A stretch of 9,898 nt of DNA. Origin: Chromatiaceae bacterium. Its GTDB lineage: Bacteria; Pseudomonadota; Gammaproteobacteria; Chromatiales; Chromatiaceae. The stretch lies in the NCBI GenBank assembly GCA_012962365.1, contig DTXR01000735.1, positions 1-9,898 on the forward strand, given 5' to 3'. Below, piece by piece: positions 8,183 to 9,898 of the stretch (position 1 is the first letter of the stretch; the number at the start of each line of letters is the position of its first letter). Below the pieces are notes generated by a model. That model was not told where the DNA came from and ran no database searches. It worked only from the letters and a program-made list of their open reading frames with translations. A program made the position numbers and the translations under genes.

Positions 8183-9205
8183 ATGAACAAGATAAAAACA
8201 GTATTGGTTACCGGTGGTGCGGGCTACATCGGCTCTCACACCAATGTCGAATTGCTCGAGGCGGGTTACAGCGTCATCGTCCTGGACAACCTGAGCAACA
8301 GTCAATACACGGCCATTGAACGGGTGCAGGAAATTACCGGTAAGCCCATTATTTTCATTGAAGCAGATCTGCGCGACAAGGCGGCGACCCGGGCGGTTTT
8401 CGATGCGCATCAGATCGATGCGGTGATTCATTTTGCCGGGCTCAAGGCTGTGGGGGAATCGGTACACATCCCCATACCCTATTATCAGAATAACATCGGC
8501 GGCACCCTGAACCTGCTCGAGGCCATGAATGAAACCGGGGTGAAGGACCTGGTGTTCAGCTCTTCCGCCACGGTATATGGTGAGCCGGCTTCCCTGCCCA
8601 TCACCGAGGACTTTCCCGTTTCCGCCACCAATCCCTATGGCCGTTCCAAACTCATCATCGAGGAGATGCTGGGGGATGTGTACAAATCGGATTCGCAGTG
8701 GAACATTGCCCGGCTGCGCTACTTCAATCCGGTGGGTGCCCACGCAAGCGGCCGCATTGGAGAGTCGCCCAACGATATTCCCAACAACCTTATGCCTTAT
8801 ATCAGCCAGGTGGCGGTGGGTAAGCTGGAGGAATTATCGGTTTTCGGCAGCGATTATCCGACGCTGGATGGTACGGGCGTGCGTGATTATATTCATGTGG
8901 TGGATCTCGCCAAAGGGCATATCCGGGCGCTGGAGAAACTCGCCACGGCGCCGGGGCTGGTGACCTACAACCTGGGGACGGGGCAGGGCTATTCTGTACT
9001 GGAGATGGTGGCGGCCTTCGAAAAGGCCAGTGGCCGGCCGGTGCCTTACAAACTGGTGCCCCGGCGGGAAGGTGACATCGCCACCTGCTATGCCGATCCC
9101 GGACTGGCGGCACGGGAGTTGGGCTGGCATGCGGAAAAAGGTATCGACGAAATGTGTGTGGATACCTGGCGCTGGCAGCAACAGAATCCTAGCGGTTACT
9201 CATGA
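8183..9205 (+). CDS. galE: UDP-glucose 4-epimerase GalE
   Basis: GalE is a cytoplasmic NAD-dependent enzyme interconverting UDP-glucose and UDP-galactose (often also the N-acetyl forms), supplying sugar nucleotides for LPS, capsule or exopolysaccharide. The 340-aa product is a full-length extended SDR: Rossmann motif [10 protein letters not shown] (10-19), DNLSNS (35-40) for the adenosine ribose, [11 protein letters not shown] (83-93), FSSSATVYG (125-133) with S128, catalytic Y152-x3-K156 in [14 protein letters not shown], and the C-terminal [10 protein letters not shown] and LGW elements. ATG 8183 must be the start since the first beta strand follows at once. There is no good Shine-Dalgarno (ACAGG is about 13 nt away). 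The gene begins 25 bp after lipA and its last 17 bp overlap the convergent gene on the other strand. No other sugar-nucleotide genes are in the window, so the polysaccharide it serves is unknown. Confidence 0.97.
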   Translation: MNKIKTVLVTGGAGYIGSHTNVELLEAGYSVIVLDNLSNSQYTAIERVQEITGKPIIFIEADLRDKAATRAVFDAHQIDAVIHFAGLKAVGESVHIPIPYYQNNIGGTLNLLEAMNETGVKDLVFSSSATVYGEPASLPITEDFPVSATNPYGRSKLIIEEMLGDVYKSDSQWNIARLRYFNPVGAHASGRIGESPNDIPNNLMPYISQVAVGKLEELSVFGSDYPTLDGTGVRDYIHVVDLAKGHIRALEKLATAPGLVTYNLGTGQGYSVLEMVAAFEKASGRPVPYKLVPRREGDIATCYADPGLAARELGWHAEKGIDEMCVDTWRWQQQNPSGYS

Positions 9206-9545
9206 GGTTTTTGCGGGAAAAGATCAGCTCGATCACCGAGTAGGTCTCCTGGCCATTCCGGATGGCCTTGCGAATTTCTGCCTTGTAGGCTGGACGGAGG
9301 CTCTTGTAGACCGCAAAAGCCGTGGGTGAGGCGTTTTTTATCTCCACCAGGCCGGCGCCAACATCGATACGCATGTCATCCCGTTGCAGGGCCTTGGCAT
9401 CTCTTGTAGCTGTGGTGTCTTCAGCCTGGGCTGCCATCTTTTCCATTTCTGCGAAATAGGCCTCGTCTCCAAGGCCGGCAGTAGCCGGCGAGGATGTTGC
9501 CAGCAGTGCGGCGAAGAGTAATGGATTAAAGCTTTGGATTTTCAT
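9189..9545 (-). CDS. Small exported protein of unknown function
   Basis: I do not recognise this 118-aa protein. The N-terminus is a good Sec signal peptide: MKIQSFN, hydrophobic core about 8-17, then an A-T-A site predicting cleavage after A23. The mature part of about 95 residues has no cysteine and no lipobox. It begins with an acidic, probably helical segment ([18 protein letters not shown], 26-43). A middle part follows ([18 protein letters not shown], 52-69), then a basic, probably helical C-terminal half ([24 protein letters not shown], 75-98, and [13 protein letters not shown], 100-112). The start at 9545 has AGAGG about 11 nt upstream. It is convergent with galE and overlaps it by 17 bp with no terminator between. 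The clear signal peptide and start context argue for a real gene, and a periplasmic role is inferred. No catalytic motif is visible. Confidence 0.72.
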   Translation of the reverse strand: MKIQSFNPLLFAALLATSSPATAGLGDEAYFAEMEKMAAQAEDTTATRDAKALQRDDMRIDVGAGLVEIKNASPTAFAVYKSLRPAYKAEIRKAIRNGQETYSVIELIFSRKNLMSNR

Positions 9546-9593
9546 ATCTGTACATACCTCTGAAGTTTTAATGGCTTGCCGGCCATGGCAACA

Positions 9594-9616
9594 ATCGGAA
9601 CAACATGGGTTCCGAT
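9594..9616. promoter_or_regulatory. Perfect 7-bp inverted repeat, candidate operator for the small exported-protein gene
   Basis: ATCGGAA and TTCCGAT are separated by 9 nt, a perfect dyad 49-71 bp upstream of the leftward start codon at 9545. On the minus strand it lies largely within the spacer of a weak promoter-like pair, TTGATC (9619-9614) and GATTGT (9596-9591) with a 17-bp spacer, each matching consensus only partly. A dimeric regulator binding there would block or remodel such a promoter. The dyad is seen directly; the promoter and operator roles are inferred. Confidence 0.3.
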
Positions 9617-9723
9617 CAAGATAATCCCTGCAGTTTCCACGAACAGTCCCTGCTTGTCAGGCCGGGTGGGCGGGTACAACAATCTTCAGGGGAGCACCGG
9701 AGACGACTGAATTCAGGTGCCGC

Positions 9724-9749
9724 TTTGCGTGTCTGCGGACAGTAGCAAA
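9724..9749. other. Two-part inverted repeat (potential RNA hairpin)
   Basis: TTTGC (9724-9728) pairs with GCAAA (9745-9749). Inside it, TGTC (9730-9733) pairs with GACA (9738-9741) around a 4-nt loop, TGCG on the plus strand. This gives nine base pairs broken by a 1 by 3 internal loop. There is no adjacent T-tract, so it is not a terminator. It could form in the long 5' leader of the leftward gene if transcription starts to its right, or it could be chance. Confidence 0.25.
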
Positions 9750-9819
9750 CAGAATTGGGCGTATCTTATCGCAATGGGCCTCACATCAGCATAAGCACTG
9801 AGTGGGGTTATTTCGGGTA

Positions 9820-9840
9820 CGAAAAATGCCCTATGGCATT
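9820..9840 (-). terminator. Terminator-like hairpin for leftward transcription
   Basis: Read on the minus strand, AATGCC (9840-9835), loop ATAG, and GGCATT (9830-9825) form a perfect 6-bp stem continued by three more T residues, so five T in a row straddle the stem base and tail. The stem is short and the T-tract modest, so this is a weak candidate Rho-independent terminator. It would end a leftward gene lying beyond the right edge and insulate it from the small exported-protein gene. Confidence 0.35.
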
Positions 9841-9841
9841 A

Positions 9842-9892
9842 GCCCGGATGTTTCACCAGGATCCGGAATTTTCCCGGAGAGCCTGAACAGGC
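9842..9892. repeat. REP-like cluster of short hairpins
   Basis: CCGGAT (9844-9849) and ATCCGG (9861-9866) form a 6-bp dyad with an 11-nt loop. TCCGG (9862-9866) can instead pair with CCGGA (9874-9878), so the two stems exclude each other. GCCTG/CAGGC (9881-9892) follows with a 2-nt gap. The AGCCCGGAT start and ATCCGG arm resemble dispersed intergenic palindromes of other Gammaproteobacteria. Only one copy lies in this window, so repetitive status cannot be shown here. Confidence 0.3.
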
Positions 9893-9898
9893 ACAAAG

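Larger units (their letters stand above)
9546..9898. other. Non-coding, inverted-repeat-rich region at the right edge
   Basis: About 350 bp with no convincing open reading frame, tRNA or rRNA. It should hold the promoter of the leftward small exported-protein gene and the end of whatever lies to the right. It contains several short inverted repeats: TTGCC/GGCAA at 9576-9591, ATCGGAA/TTCCGAT at 9594-9616, GCACC/GGTGC at 9694-9720, TTTGC-TGTC/GACA-GCAAA at 9724-9749, and a cluster at 9825-9892. A 10-bp palindrome CTGAATTCAG lies at 9707-9716. No riboswitch class that I know is matched. Confidence 0.6.

Noticed and set aside
9206..9240. Terminator between galE and the convergent gene
   Set aside because: The genes overlap and no GC-rich stem with a T-run is seen on either strand here.
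9030..9329. Plus-strand frame running from galE past its stop
   Set aside because: It reads galE out of frame and then the complement of the exported-protein gene; it has no domain or plausible initiation site.
9546..9898. Riboswitch or tRNA in the right-edge non-coding DNA
   Set aside because: No tRNA cloverleaf or TTCRANNC arm, and no conserved core of the common riboswitch classes (TPP, cobalamin, c-di-GMP, glycine, FMN, SAM) could be matched by eye.
1..9898. CRISPR array, insertion sequence, toxin-antitoxin or phage-defence system
   Set aside because: No spaced direct repeats, transposase frames, terminal inverted repeats or defence-like gene pairs; the gene content is conserved housekeeping.

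Overview
The window is a moderately GC-rich, tightly packed stretch of a gammaproteobacterial chromosome. Nine genes run in one direction (base 1 to 8157) with overlaps of 4-23 bp or gaps of at most about 47 bp: mrdA (3' part), rodA, mltB/sltB1, rlpA, dacA, a D-amino-acid-transaminase-like gene, ybeD, lipB and lipA. They are followed by galE on the same strand, a small secreted protein of unknown function on the opposite strand, and about 350 bp without a gene at the right edge. The order mrdA-rodA-(mltB)-rlpA-dacA-ybeD-lipB-lipA is the classical cell-wall/lipoate cluster of Gammaproteobacteria. An MltB-family gene between rodA and rlpA resembles the Pseudomonas arrangement more than E. coli. 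The extra class IV aminotransferase suggests a free-living lineage outside the Enterobacterales, but I cannot fix the genus from the sequence.

Region 1 (1-5332) is the rod-shape module. PBP2 (transpeptidase) and RodA (SEDS glycosyltransferase) form the elongasome synthase pair. An MltB-type lytic transglycosylase and the septal lipoprotein RlpA cleave glycan strands. The PBP5/6-type D,D-carboxypeptidase DacA trims the terminal D-Ala of stem peptides. All catalytic motifs looked for are intact.

Region 2 (5358-8157) is metabolic: a PLP-dependent fold-type IV aminotransferase, the small DUF493 protein YbeD, and the lipoate pathway (LipB octanoyltransferase, LipA lipoyl synthase). The aminotransferase-ybeD and lipB-lipA junctions use the same 8-bp stop/start overlap.

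Region 3 (8158-9898) is the accessory edge. galE has a consensus TATAAT so close to its ATG that a transcript from it would be leaderless, although no good -35 is seen. A convergent 118-aa exported protein that I do not recognise overlaps the galE 3' end. The rest is non-coding DNA rich in inverted repeats, including a terminator-like hairpin for leftward transcription and a REP-like cluster of short hairpins.

Most of the window is ordinary, well-conserved housekeeping sequence and I see no clearly new multi-gene system. The best candidates for something undescribed are the small exported protein with its palindrome-containing upstream region, and the structured intergenic DNA at the right edge.
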